A stretch of 35,174 nucleotides of DNA, taken from Deltaproteobacteria bacterium (GTDB lineage: Bacteria; Myxococcota; B64-G9). The DNA lies in assembly GCA_019314375.1 (NCBI GenBank), contig JAFCZJ010000094.1, positions 1-35,174 on the forward strand. The letters are read 5' to 3'. The translations under genes and the position numbers were made by a program. This document shows positions 8,552 through 15,772 of the stretch, in pieces. The notes beneath the pieces were generated by a model, which saw only the letters and a program-made list of their open reading frames with translations, was not told the DNA's origin and did no database searches. Within the stretch, counting starts at the first letter, position 1; the number at the start of each line of letters is the position of its first letter.

Positions 8552-9927
8552 CCAATTTGGTCGATTCGACCCGCAAGCGCATCCAGGGCCACTACGGCTC
8601 GTCGTACTGATGCGTAGGCGGGCAAGCCGGCGTGGCTGAAATCCTTTCGCCATTGTTGCTCCAGCTTGGCTTCACCACCCAAAAAGGCCGCCACGATGGG
8701 TTTGTCGGGATGGGCGATGCGCAGTTGGGCCAGAACGGTAGCTGCATCAAAGGCGCATTCTTCGATCAGGGTGAAGATCACCATGAGTGCGTCCACGCCT
8801 TGATCCTGCAAGGCCGCCTGACACAGGACCTGATAGGCCGGCTCCACGCCGTGGCGTTCGATGGCGGCCCACATGTCGACCGGGTTGCGAATGGGGGCCC
8901 AGTCGGGCACGACGGAACGCATGTCTCCCAGGGTCTCTTTGGAGAGTTCAGCAAAACGCAGGTTGGAGTCGGACACGGCGTCTGCGGTTAACACGCAGCC
9001 GACGCCGGTGATGGACACGACGGCCAGGCGGTTTCCTTTCGGCACCGGACAACGATCAAAAACCTCCAGGCGATCAAAAAAATCCTCAAGTCCATCCGCC
9101 CGAATCAAACCGGCTTGGCGAAAAGCACCCGAATAAATAGCGTCGGCACCCGCCAGGGTGCCGGTGTGCCCAGCCGCGGCCCTGCGTCCGGCTTCCGTGC
9201 GACCCGACTTGAGCACCACGACGGGCTTTTTGGATGCCAACTTGCGGGCGGCATCCAGAAAACCCCGCCCATCCGAAAGCCCCTCGAAGTACATCCCCAC
9301 CACTTTCGTCTCTTCGTCTTCGGCCAGGTAGTCGATCATGTCCAATTCGTCCACGTCCAGCTTGTTGCCCAGGCAAGCCACCTTGGACAAAGCGAATCGT
9401 CCATGGGACCGAATGTGGTTGGCGAAGCCGGAGGCGAACATGCCGCTCTGACCGAACATGGCCACATGCCCTGGCGGCAGCTTTTCGTGGCTGGTGATGC
9501 CGGTGATGAAACCCGAATGGGTGTCGATGGTGCCGATGCTGTTCGGCCCCATCATGCGAAAGGGAGCGGCTTGCGCAATGCGCGCCACCTCCGCATGCAA
9601 AGCCAGGCCGCGCTCATCGCCCGCGTCGGAAAAACCCGCGGTGGCAACGATCACAGACCGAACCCCCTTCTCCGCAGCCTGCCCCATTGCCTCGGGCACC
9701 TTCTCGCGCGGCACGATAATGACCGCCGTTTCCACAGGCCCGGGCACTTCCCGCAAAGAGGGATAAGCCCGCCAGCCTTGCACCTCGCCCAATCGTGGAT
9801 TGACCGGATAGACCTTGCCTGCGTACCCCAAGCTTCGCAGGTTTTTCAAAATCACATGCCCGCCCTTCAAGGGCCTATCAGAAGCCCCGATGACGGCCAC
9901 GCTCTCTGGAGAAAAAAACGATTTCAT
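8518..9927 (-). CDS. NDP-forming acyl-CoA synthetase, alpha subunit (CoA-binding/succinyl-CoA-ligase-like)
   Basis: A 469-residue protein. N-terminal CoA-binding Rossmann domain with AVIGASDRP (11-19). Two succinyl-CoA-synthetase-like flavodoxin domains follow, with MGPNSIGTI (126-134), GQSGMFASG (159-167) and the phosphohistidine loop AAGHTGTLAG with His254. This is the architecture of the alpha subunit of ADP-forming acetyl-CoA synthetase, which makes ATP while releasing acyl acids from acyl-CoA. The ATP-grasp beta part needed for catalysis is neither fused nor adjacent, so it must be elsewhere or the protein acts differently. It starts at ATG 9927, behind AGGGA, six bases after the stop of the upstream lipoprotein gene, implying co-transcription. 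The C-terminal ten residues are encoded by the 31-bp repeat. Confidence 0.9.
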   Translation of the reverse strand: MKSFFSPESVAVIGASDRPLKGGHVILKNLRSLGYAGKVYPVNPRLGEVQGWRAYPSLREVPGPVETAVIIVPREKVPEAMGQAAEKGVRSVIVATAGFSDAGDERGLALHAEVARIAQAAPFRMMGPNSIGTIDTHSGFITGITSHEKLPPGHVAMFGQSGMFASGFANHIRSHGRFALSKVACLGNKLDVDELDMIDYLAEDEETKVVGMYFEGLSDGRGFLDAARKLASKKPVVVLKSGRTEAGRRAAAGHTGTLAGADAIYSGAFRQAGLIRADGLEDFFDRLEVFDRCPVPKGNRLAVVSITGVGCVLTADAVSDSNLRFAELSKETLGDMRSVVPDWAPIRNPVDMWAAIERHGVEPAYQVLCQAALQDQGVDALMVIFTLIEECAFDAATVLAQLRIAHPDKPIVAAFLGGEAKLEQQWRKDFSHAGLPAYASVRRAVVALDALAGRIDQIGDNQRLCCGLS

Positions 9928-9933
9928 AGATCC

Positions 9934-12186
9934 CTAAGGCAACCAGACAGCACTGCCCTCCCAGCCGGGTGCATGGGTCAAGCGAAAGACCCCGCCCACC
10001 AGAAAGGCCCCCACGGAAACCTGCGCCATATAGAGATCCACGCTGCCGGCCAAATCACTCTGATACACCATGAGGCCATGACCATCGGCATCTTGCCGGA
10101 AAGCCGGGGCCTGATTGCTTGCGTTATTGGACAGAACCGCACTCATGTTTTCGGTGATGAAGAGATCCGAGCTGTTTCCATCGCCGCAGTCAAACAACCA
10201 CCTTCGATTATCCACAACGGCAGGCCTACGCGCTGCGCAACTGGTCTGTTCACCCAACACCGTGGCACTCATGGGCTCAATGCCCATGGCCTGCACGCTT
10301 GAAGCAGAGTAGATGCTCCACTGCAGAGGCATGCCATCAAATGGCTCCGAATTAAGGTAGAAGTCAGCGGCGAAGGCCAGGTCCCAGCCCCCAACCCCAA
10401 AGTTAATTTGGCATGCGGGCTCGCGAAAATTGTAGGTCCGGGACGTGTCGTTGAAGGGCCCACCAAAAACACCTTCCTCCACCCTGGCCGGGCGGGGATC
10501 CGCCGTGGGCGGCCAGCTGCCGACTTCTACCATGGAGATGGACCACCTGGGCCCGACGAAACCCTCGCTACCCTCGGACAAGAACTTCTCAAAAAACATC
10601 ATGCCAGCGCAAACCGCCGGCTGCATGGCATCCACCGGCCGCATGGTCTCCGGCGCCAAGAGTTCCCAACACACAGGCACCTCGGACTCAGGCTTGGCGT
10701 TCTGGCCGACCCTGCAAATCTGAAAGACGCTGTTCGGCAGACGCGACCGGTAATGAAAGTACACCCAAGCATCCGACACGCTGGGTGCCCAGGCCTCCCC
10801 CGGCAAATCCGTCATCTGCTCACGCTGCGGGCCACCTGGCCTCATACTCAGACGCATGAGATCGATATCCCCGCTGGCTGAATCTTGTGCCGCGTAGACC
10901 AAATCCCATGTACAGAGCCCGGGATCGGAGTTAAAAGGATCGGGCAACAGGGGACATAGATCCGTCACATCCGGATGACCGTCGTCATCGTCATCATCGT
11001 CACAAGCGTCGCCCAGGGGGTCATCGTCGCTGTTGGCCTGATCGGCATTGGGAATGAGGGGGCAATTGTCCAAACCATTGTCCACGCCATCCCCGTCCAC
11101 ATCATCCGGATCCTCAACGGTCAAATCCGCCAAGCCTTCACACATATCCCCCAGTCCATTTCCATTGAGATCTTGTTGATCGGCATTGGGCACGAAGGGG
11201 CAATTGTCGCTGGTATCCGGCACCCCATCTCCATCATCGTCCAGATTCCCCGTGGCGTCCCCGTCCCAGGGGTGTTCGGTGCCTGCGCCATAGACCGGCA
11301 GGACCAAAGTCGGCAGCTCCAAGTAGCTACCCGCGCGCAGTTCCAACAGGGGCAGGCCTACCGAGCGATAACCCTCATGGCTGGCCATCATTTCGTACAG
11401 ACCCGGCGGCAAGGCCGTGGGCGGCTCGGCCATTAGTGAATAGGCATAACGCCCATCTTCATCGGTGACGGTCATGTAAGAGGTGGCGGTAAAGACCTCG
11501 CGCATGGCCACCAGGACACCAGCCTGCGGTCCCGGATTGCCCAGGATTACCAGGCCCGTCACCTCAGCCGTCGCATCGGTCGAGATTTCATGCAGGGTCA
11601 AATTCACCTGAGTATCCGCGCCGGACAAGACCTCTACATCCACGGGGGCATCCAACATGAAACCCAAGCGGGTGGCACCCACCTGCCAAGAACCCGCGGG
11701 CAAGCCCTCCAACAAAAAAGCCCCCGAATCAGCCGCGTTGGTGATGCTGTCCCCGCCCACCAAATAAACAATCGCAAACAAGGGACTGGTCCCGGCAGGC
11801 AAATTCACCACCCCGCTGATCGAGCCCGCGCGAGTCAGGACGATGTCTCCCGTGTCAAAAACAGCCGGCCCACGCACCAGCGCCATCTCGGCAGGCTGCA
11901 CCACGCAATCCACTTCTTCACCGCCCTGCTCAACAAGGGCATCAATGCGCAGCGAGAAATCCCCGGAAGGCACCTCATCAATACGAAAGTAACCACTGTC
12001 CACGTCCACCGTCGCGGACAAGCCACATTCAACCAGGCGCACCCGGCCACTGATCAAGCTCTCACCAGCAGCCAAGCTCAAATGACCAATAACCGTCCCC
12101 GGCTCCGGCGGCGCCTCAAAATCCCGAGAACAAGAACTCATCAAGAAAACAAACCCCACCAAACCCCACAAGCAAAACAAACGCAT
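9934..12186 (-). CDS. Large lipoprotein with regulatory-like Ig folds and thrombospondin type 3 repeats
   Basis: A 750-residue protein from ATG 12186, placed by GGAGG six bases upstream. A longer frame to 12426 would overlap the plus-strand nucleotidyltransferase and spoil the signal peptide. The lipoprotein signal is MRLFCLWGLVGFVFLMSSC, with lipidated Cys19. Residues about 35-290 contain carboxypeptidase-regulatory-like beta sandwiches (SGRVRL, FRIDEVPSGDFSLRID, GLVILGNPGP). Residues about 305-425 are Asp/Asn-rich type 3 repeats of the form DGDGVPDTSDNCPFVPNADQ, known to bind calcium. The C-terminal 320 residues contain TolB/PD40-like beta-propeller segments (MVYQSDLAGSVDLYMAQV). It probably sits on the outer membrane or cell surface. 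Ligand and role are unknown. It precedes the acyl-CoA synthetase in an operon, with no obvious functional link. Confidence 0.8.
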   Translation of the reverse strand: MRLFCLWGLVGFVFLMSSCSRDFEAPPEPGTVIGHLSLAAGESLISGRVRLVECGLSATVDVDSGYFRIDEVPSGDFSLRIDALVEQGGEEVDCVVQPAEMALVRGPAVFDTGDIVLTRAGSISGVVNLPAGTSPLFAIVYLVGGDSITNAADSGAFLLEGLPAGSWQVGATRLGFMLDAPVDVEVLSGADTQVNLTLHEISTDATAEVTGLVILGNPGPQAGVLVAMREVFTATSYMTVTDEDGRYAYSLMAEPPTALPPGLYEMMASHEGYRSVGLPLLELRAGSYLELPTLVLPVYGAGTEHPWDGDATGNLDDDGDGVPDTSDNCPFVPNADQQDLNGNGLGDMCEGLADLTVEDPDDVDGDGVDNGLDNCPLIPNADQANSDDDPLGDACDDDDDDDGHPDVTDLCPLLPDPFNSDPGLCTWDLVYAAQDSASGDIDLMRLSMRPGGPQREQMTDLPGEAWAPSVSDAWVYFHYRSRLPNSVFQICRVGQNAKPESEVPVCWELLAPETMRPVDAMQPAVCAGMMFFEKFLSEGSEGFVGPRWSISMVEVGSWPPTADPRPARVEEGVFGGPFNDTSRTYNFREPACQINFGVGGWDLAFAADFYLNSEPFDGMPLQWSIYSASSVQAMGIEPMSATVLGEQTSCAARRPAVVDNRRWLFDCGDGNSSDLFITENMSAVLSNNASNQAPAFRQDADGHGLMVYQSDLAGSVDLYMAQVSVGAFLVGGVFRLTHAPGWEGSAVWLP

Positions 12187-12223
12187 GACAAACCTCCACG
12201 CGGAATGACCCCGCATGCCAAAG

Positions 12224-12252
12224 ACTCTAACCGCCTCAGCCAAGCGGATCAA
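12224..12252 (-). promoter_or_regulatory. Sigma70-like promoter for the 12186 lipoprotein gene
   Basis: Minus-strand TTGATC (12252-12247), 17-base spacer, TAGAGT (12229-12224). This is 38 bases upstream of ATG 12186 and supports the shorter start for that gene. Confidence 0.45.
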
Positions 12253-12283
12253 CCCAGCCATGTGCCACACTGAGAACACGGCA

Positions 12284-12312
12284 TTGGCGTAACCGGGGTT
12301 TGCTGGTACTAT
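12284..12312 (+). promoter_or_regulatory. Sigma70-like promoter for the MNT nucleotidyltransferase
   Basis: TTGGCG at 12284-12289, 17-base spacer and TACTAT at 12307-12312, 18 bases before ATG 12331. It is close to, and divergent from, the lipoprotein promoter at 12224-12252. Confidence 0.45.
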
Positions 12313-12330
12313 TTCAATGGGCGGTTCGCC

Positions 12331-12639
12331 ATGATCGAAATTCTTGAAAGCAAACGTGAGCAGATCCTTGAATCCTGCGCACGACATGGCGTGACGCGAC
12401 TGTACATTTTCGGTTCGGCTCTTCACGATGGCTTCAAGCCGAAGGAGAGTGACCTGGATTTTCTCGTCGAATTTGGGCCGATGGAGCCCTATGCAAGAGT
12501 TGATGCCTACTTCGGCATGCTTGAAGACCTCCGGGCGATGTTTGACTTAAAGGTCGACCTTGTCATGGCAGGCGCCGTCAAAAACGCTTACATCGCTCGT
12601 AACATCGAGCGAACAAAACAGGTACTTTATGCCGCGTGA
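12331..12639 (+). CDS. MNT-type minimal nucleotidyltransferase (MntA-like antitoxin), apparently orphan
   Basis: A 102-residue protein. Nucleotidyltransferase fold with the GS motif at Gly28-Ser29, the metal-binding pair Asp41 and Asp43 in SDLDFLV, and the third acid Asp76 in KVDLVMA, so it looks catalytically complete. In the HEPT-MNT toxin-antitoxin family the MNT enzyme adds AMP to the HEPT ribonuclease and silences it. A HEPT (DUF86) gene normally follows with a short overlap. Here only a nine-codon frame starting MPRDV overlaps the end (see 12629-12655), and the next gene is on the other strand. It may therefore be a solitary relic. It has its own promoter, and its base composition appears less GC-rich than its neighbours. 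Confidence 0.85.
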   Translation: MIEILESKREQILESCARHGVTRLYIFGSALHDGFKPKESDLDFLVEFGPMEPYARVDAYFGMLEDLRAMFDLKVDLVMAGAVKNAYIARNIERTKQVLYAA

Positions 12640-12655
12640 CGTGCCCAAAACATAG
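12629..12655 (+). pseudogene. Possible stub of a HEPT (DUF86) toxin gene
   Basis: ATG at 12629 overlaps the last codons of the MNT gene and opens a frame reading MPRDVPKT then stop. HEPT genes in this arrangement often begin with M-x-R-D and overlap the MNT gene in the same way (recalled family pattern). The frame stops after eight residues, and the next gene on the opposite strand ends at 12664, so the rest of the toxin gene would have been deleted. Evidence is short and could be coincidence. Confidence 0.35.
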
Positions 12656-12663
12656 TTGGGCTA

Positions 12664-12972
12664 TCAGAACATGGTCTTGAGCCCTTTGAGCTCATCGGCT
12701 TCCTTGCGGCAGGTCAAAAAGGTTCTGCATTCGTGGGCCTTGAGGCAGTTCAAGGCTGTGCGCATTTGGACTGTCTTTTGCTCCTTCCGGCAGGTCTCGA
12801 CCAGCGCCTTCTGGGCGCCGACGTCAAGCGCCGCGCCGTTTTTGAAGTCGCATTTGACCTGCTGCTCGATGAGTTTCTGGCAGTGGTCCTTTTCTTCTTT
12901 TTTATTGCAGGTGACCAGACACAGTGAGCCGAAGGCGATCGCGCCCAGCAGCAGGACTTGACGCCATTTCAT
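12664..12972 (-). CDS. Small cysteine-rich lipoprotein, function unknown
   Basis: A 102-residue protein from ATG 12972 with AGGAG seven bases upstream. The signal peptide MKWRQVLLLGAIAFGSLCLVTC ends in lipobox LVTC, so Cys22 should be lipidated. The mature part is Lys/Glu/Gln-rich and carries six further cysteines in HC, KC, ETC, NC, EC and TC contexts, suggesting disulfide-linked helices. An alternative start at 13044 (MKADAASP, behind a strong AAGGAG) would add 24 residues before the signal peptide. The shorter form gives the more normal lipoprotein signal. An A/T-rich stretch at 13050-13080 is a likely promoter zone. No family was recognised. It is divergent from the sigma54 activator gene. 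Confidence 0.65.
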   Translation of the reverse strand: MKWRQVLLLGAIAFGSLCLVTCNKKEEKDHCQKLIEQQVKCDFKNGAALDVGAQKALVETCRKEQKTVQMRTALNCLKAHECRTFLTCRKEADELKGLKTMF

Positions 12973-13183
12973 CCAGGATCTCCTGCTTGTTCTTTTAAGC
13001 ACTGGCTCGAATCCGAGTCTTGGCGACGCTGCATCTGCTTTCATGGAAACTCCTTCTTTATTTGATATTGTATATAACAAATGGAACTCTTTGCGAATTC
13101 CCCTGAAGCCTGAACTGTTGGACGATGCCTGGGCCAATGTGCCCCTACTTGACGATGGCCCAAGGCAGGCCCATCATGTCCTC

Positions 13184-14545
13184 ATGAAGGATCCGAAGCA
13201 CAAACCCAGCGATTGCCCCCACTGGCAGGAGACCATTTTGGAATCCATCGCCGACGGGGTCTTCACCGTGGACGGTGACTGGCGCATTACTTATTTCAAC
13301 CGGGCGGCCGAGGCCATCACGGGCGTTTCTCGTGAGGAGGCCTTAGGCCGACAATGCTGGGAGGTCTTTCACTCGGATGTTTGCGGTGCCAATTGCGTGC
13401 TAAAAAAAACCATCGAATCGGGCGAGCCTTTTGTGCACAAGGCCGCCCACATCGTGCGTCAGGATGGTCAGCACATCCCCATCACCATCTCGACGGCCGT
13501 TTTGGAAGATGAAGCCGGTGAACTGGTGGGCGGGGTTGAGACTTTTCGCTCCATGGTGGAACTGGAATCGCTCAGAAAAGAGCTGACTGGCCGATACACT
13601 TTTTCCGACATCGTGAGCAAAAACAAACGCATGTTGGAGTTGCTGAATATCCTGCCCCAGGTCGCCTTGTCGGACGCGGGCGTGCTCATTGAAGGCGAGA
13701 GCGGTACGGGCAAAGAGCTTGTCGCCCAGGCCATCCATTCCCTGAGCCCCAGGCGGGACAAACCCCTGGTCATCGTCAACTGCGCCGCTCTGCCGGAAAA
13801 CCTTCTTGAAAGCGAGCTGTTCGGGCATAAGGCCGGGGCCTTCACCGACGCCCGCAAGGATCGACCGGGCCGATTCATGCAGGCCGACGGCGGCACCTTG
13901 TTTTTGGATGAAATCGGAGAACTCCCCCTGTCCATGCAGGCCAAGCTGCTTCGGTTCTTGCAGGAAAAGACCTTTGAGCCGGTGGGCGGCGACGAGACCA
14001 TCAAGGTGAACGTGCGGGTTATTACAGCCACGAATAAGCATTTAACCGACGAAGTTGCGGCGGGTCGCTTTCGGGAAGACCTGTATTACCGCATCCGGGT
14101 AGTGGCCCTGACCATTCCTCCGCTCAGAGAGCGTCGTGAAGACATTCCCCTGCTCGTGGAGCACTTCATCGCCCGTTTCAACCGGCTGCAAGACAAAGAG
14201 ATCGGCCACATGGCCCCTCCCGCGCTGGCCCTCCTGATGGGCCATGGCTTTCCGGGCAACGTACGCGAATTGCAAAACGTGGTGGAACACGCCTTTGTTT
14301 TAAGCCCGGGAGGTGCCCTCATGCCCGAACACCTCCCGGCGGAATATCGTGGCAGCGATGAACCCCAAACACCGGATCGCTTGCCGCCATCTGGCGATCT
14401 GAAAAATCTGGAGAGCAATCTTTTGATGCAGGCTTTGGCCCAGAATGACTTTGATCGGCAGGCCACCGCTCGTCAGCTGGGCATCCACAAGACCACGCTT
14501 TGGCGCCGCATGAAAAAACTGGGGATCAAAACACCAAAAAAATGA
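13184..14545 (+). CDS. Sigma54-dependent activator with PAS sensor (PAS-AAA+-Fis), likely regulator of the ORP-like operon
   Basis: A 453-residue protein if started at ATG 13184. A PAS domain (about 14-125) carries Cys58, Cys67 and Cys71 (CWEVFHSDVCGANC), which could sense redox state or hold a cofactor. The central AAA+ domain has Walker A GESGTGKE, Walker B GGTLFLDEIGE and the sigma54-contacting loop, here GAFTDA rather than the usual GAFTGA. A Fis-type helix-turn-helix ends the protein (ATARQLGIHKTTLWRRMKKLGI). The open frame extends back to ATG 13043, but those residues do not look like part of the PAS fold and neither start has a clear ribosome site. The gene ends one base before the first palindromic candidate activator site. 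This matches the arrangement of DVU2106, the sigma54 regulator of the orange protein operons of Desulfovibrio. Confidence 0.9.
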   Translation: MKDPKHKPSDCPHWQETILESIADGVFTVDGDWRITYFNRAAEAITGVSREEALGRQCWEVFHSDVCGANCVLKKTIESGEPFVHKAAHIVRQDGQHIPITISTAVLEDEAGELVGGVETFRSMVELESLRKELTGRYTFSDIVSKNKRMLELLNILPQVALSDAGVLIEGESGTGKELVAQAIHSLSPRRDKPLVIVNCAALPENLLESELFGHKAGAFTDARKDRPGRFMQADGGTLFLDEIGELPLSMQAKLLRFLQEKTFEPVGGDETIKVNVRVITATNKHLTDEVAAGRFREDLYYRIRVVALTIPPLRERREDIPLLVEHFIARFNRLQDKEIGHMAPPALALLMGHGFPGNVRELQNVVEHAFVLSPGGALMPEHLPAEYRGSDEPQTPDRLPPSGDLKNLESNLLMQALAQNDFDRQATARQLGIHKTTLWRRMKKLGIKTPKK

Positions 14546-14588
14546 TGCATATATGCAACACATAGACGCCAGGAGCTGCAAATTTGCA
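14546..14588. promoter_or_regulatory. Two palindromic upstream activator sites (TGCA-N4-TGCA)
   Basis: Perfect 12-bp palindromes TGCATATATGCA (14546-14557) and TGCAAATTTGCA (14577-14588), both followed by ACAC or AACAC. Their centres are 31 bp apart, about three helical turns. They lie about 80-120 bp upstream of the -24 element, where an enhancer-binding protein dimer pair would sit. They are the likely targets of the Fis-type HTH of the regulator encoded immediately upstream. Confidence 0.75.
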
Positions 14589-14666
14589 ACACCCAGACCC
14601 CTAACGCAAACAGCCAACCCAGACCAACCCCCTGTAAACAAACAACAATAAAACTCACGCATCTTT

Positions 14667-14682
14667 TGGCACACAAGATGCT
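14667..14682 (+). promoter_or_regulatory. Sigma54 (-24/-12) promoter of the ORP-like operon
   Basis: TGGCAC, then a gap, then TGCT, with exactly ten bases between the invariant GG (14668-14669) and GC (14680-14681), fitting TGGCAC-N5-TTGCW with one change. Expected start near 14693, about 14 bases before the GTG start of the first operon gene. I found no clear IHF consensus between the activator sites and this promoter, only an A-rich stretch at about 14632-14654. Confidence 0.85.
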
Positions 14683-14706
14683 GTATCTCTTGGTGGAGGT
14701 GCAATA

Positions 14707-15210
14707 GTGCAACTTGGAATCGCAAGCTGGGAAGGACGAGTGGCACCGGTTTTTGATACAGCCGACCAGCTTATCCTAATCAACTTGGTGGCGGACCAAG
14801 AACCCATACGGCGAACAATGCCGCTTGCTGGTGATTGGCCCGTACAACGCGCCCAGGCCGTGCTTGAACAAGGTGTTCAGGTCCTGCTCTGCGGGGCCAT
14901 CTCCAGACCCGCCGCCACCCTGCTACAATCCGCCGGGGTGCAGGTGCAAGCCTGGCTACGCGGACCGATCGAACAAATTATGGAGGCTTTTATGGCTGGC
15001 CAACTAGAAAACGATGAACACAGCATGCCCTTCGGCAACGGCGGACCCGGTGGCCGAGGCATGGGAGGCCGTGGACAGGGCCGAGGACGAGGTGGCGGAC
15101 AGGGACAGGGCCGTGGACAGGGCCGTGGACAGGGACAAGGACAAGGACAAGGACAAGGACAAGGTCGTGGAGGAGGCGGCGGACAAGGTCGCGGCCGAAA
15201 CCGCCGCTAA
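14707..15210 (+). CDS. NifX/NifB-like (PF02579, orange-protein family) protein with Gly-Arg-Gln-rich tail
   Basis: A 167-residue protein. GTG start 14707 with GGAGG at 14695-14699. Residues 1-100 form the dinitrogenase Fe-Mo cofactor-binding fold (MQLGIASWEGRVAPVFDTAD, then LLCGAISRPAATLLQSAGVQV), a small RNase H-like domain that carries metal-sulfur clusters in NifX, NafY and the Mo-Cu orange protein. Residues about 110-167 are low-complexity Gly/Arg/Gln (GRGQGRGRGG, then repeated GQ), resembling RGG tails that bind nucleic acid or mediate assembly. First gene of the sigma54-driven operon. The bound metal and the role of the tail cannot be read from sequence. Confidence 0.85.
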   Translation: MQLGIASWEGRVAPVFDTADQLILINLVADQEPIRRTMPLAGDWPVQRAQAVLEQGVQVLLCGAISRPAATLLQSAGVQVQAWLRGPIEQIMEAFMAGQLENDEHSMPFGNGGPGGRGMGGRGQGRGRGGGQGQGRGQGRGQGQGQGQGQGQGRGGGGGQGRGRNRR

Positions 15211-15243
15211 TAAAAAACAATCACCAACACTGCGCAACACGCA

Positions 15244-15368
15244 GCAGCATAACGTGGCACTAACGAATCAAAAAACGATTCGTAAATGCCTCTAACACTG
15301 CGAGGTCAAGACGCGCAGCATAACGTGGCACTAACGAATCAAAAAACGATTCGTAAATGCCTCTAACA
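15244..15368 (+). repeat. Twin identical 54-bp repeats, each a hairpin, between two operon genes
   Basis: Copies 15244-15297 and 15315-15368 are identical over 54 bases with a 71-bp period. Each can fold as GGCA / ACGAATC / loop AAAAAAC / GATTCGT / TGCC (15256-15290 and 15327-15361). The second copy ends at the AAGGAGG of the next gene. No T-tract follows, so these are not ordinary terminators. They could be RNA-processing, mRNA-stability or protein-binding sites. Confidence 0.85.
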
Positions 15369-15379
15369 AGGAGGATATC

Positions 15380-15739
15380 TTGATTATCGCAATCACTGCC
15401 CAAGGAAACAATGGAGACGCTCAGGTCGACGCCCGATTTGCCAGGGCCAAACAAATCCTGCTCTACGACAGTGACACCGACAGCTACAAGGAGCTGGACA
15501 ACAGTGCGGCGATCAACTCGCCACATGGATCGGGACCCCAGGCTGCCGGTCAGGTGATCAACAGCGGTGCCACTGTGGTGCTCACCGGCCATTGCGGCCC
15601 CAATGCTTTCCAAACCCTGCAGGCCGGAGATATTCAAATCGTACTGAATGTTTCGGGCGTCGTAAAAGACGCCGTCAAAGCCTTCCTCTCCGGGGAGCTC
15701 AAAGCCGCGGACGGGGCGGACGTAGCGGGACATTGGTAA
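15380..15739 (+). CDS. NifX/NifB-like (PF02579, orange-protein family) protein
   Basis: A 119-residue protein. TTG start at 15380 behind AAGGAGG (15368-15374). It is a complete single-domain member of the Fe-Mo-cofactor-binding family: IIAITAQGNNGDAQVDARFA at the N-terminus, the YDSDTDSYKELDN strand pair, GATVVLTGHCGPNAFQTL, and a C-terminal amphipathic helix. Its length (about 115 residues) and operon place fit the Desulfovibrio orange protein, which binds a Mo-Cu-S cluster, but cluster ligands are not conserved well enough to predict the metal. Second gene of the operon; the hairpin repeats precede it. Confidence 0.85.
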   Translation: MIIAITAQGNNGDAQVDARFARAKQILLYDSDTDSYKELDNSAAINSPHGSGPQAAGQVINSGATVVLTGHCGPNAFQTLQAGDIQIVLNVSGVVKDAVKAFLSGELKAADGADVAGHW

Positions 15740-15772
15740 AAACGATCAATGCCCAAAAGGAGGTAGAAAGCA

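Noticed and set aside
9115..10302. Long plus-strand open frame of 395 codons opposite the acyl-CoA synthetase and the lipoprotein
   Set aside because: It lies wholly antisense to two well-supported genes, has no ribosome site or recognisable domain, and its composition is that of a reverse-frame shadow in GC-rich DNA. The same applies to 586-1476, 21069-22064 and 25542-26384.
12187..12426. N-terminal extension of the thrombospondin-type lipoprotein to 12426
   Set aside because: It would overlap the MNT gene, lacks a ribosome site and bury the lipoprotein signal; ATG 12186 has GGAGG and an upstream promoter.
13043..13183. N-terminal extension of the sigma54 activator from ATG 13043
   Set aside because: It overlaps the likely ribosome and promoter zone of the divergent lipoprotein and precedes the PAS fold without recognisable domain. 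It is kept as an alternative only, since 13184 also lacks a clear ribosome site.
15254..15269. Second sigma54 promoter in the hairpin repeats (TGGCAC followed by AATC)
   Set aside because: The -24 half fits but the -12 GC is absent at the required spacing, in both repeat copies.
15244..15368. CRISPR array or rho-independent terminator
   Set aside because: There are only two copies with a short non-unique spacer, and no T-run follows either hairpin.
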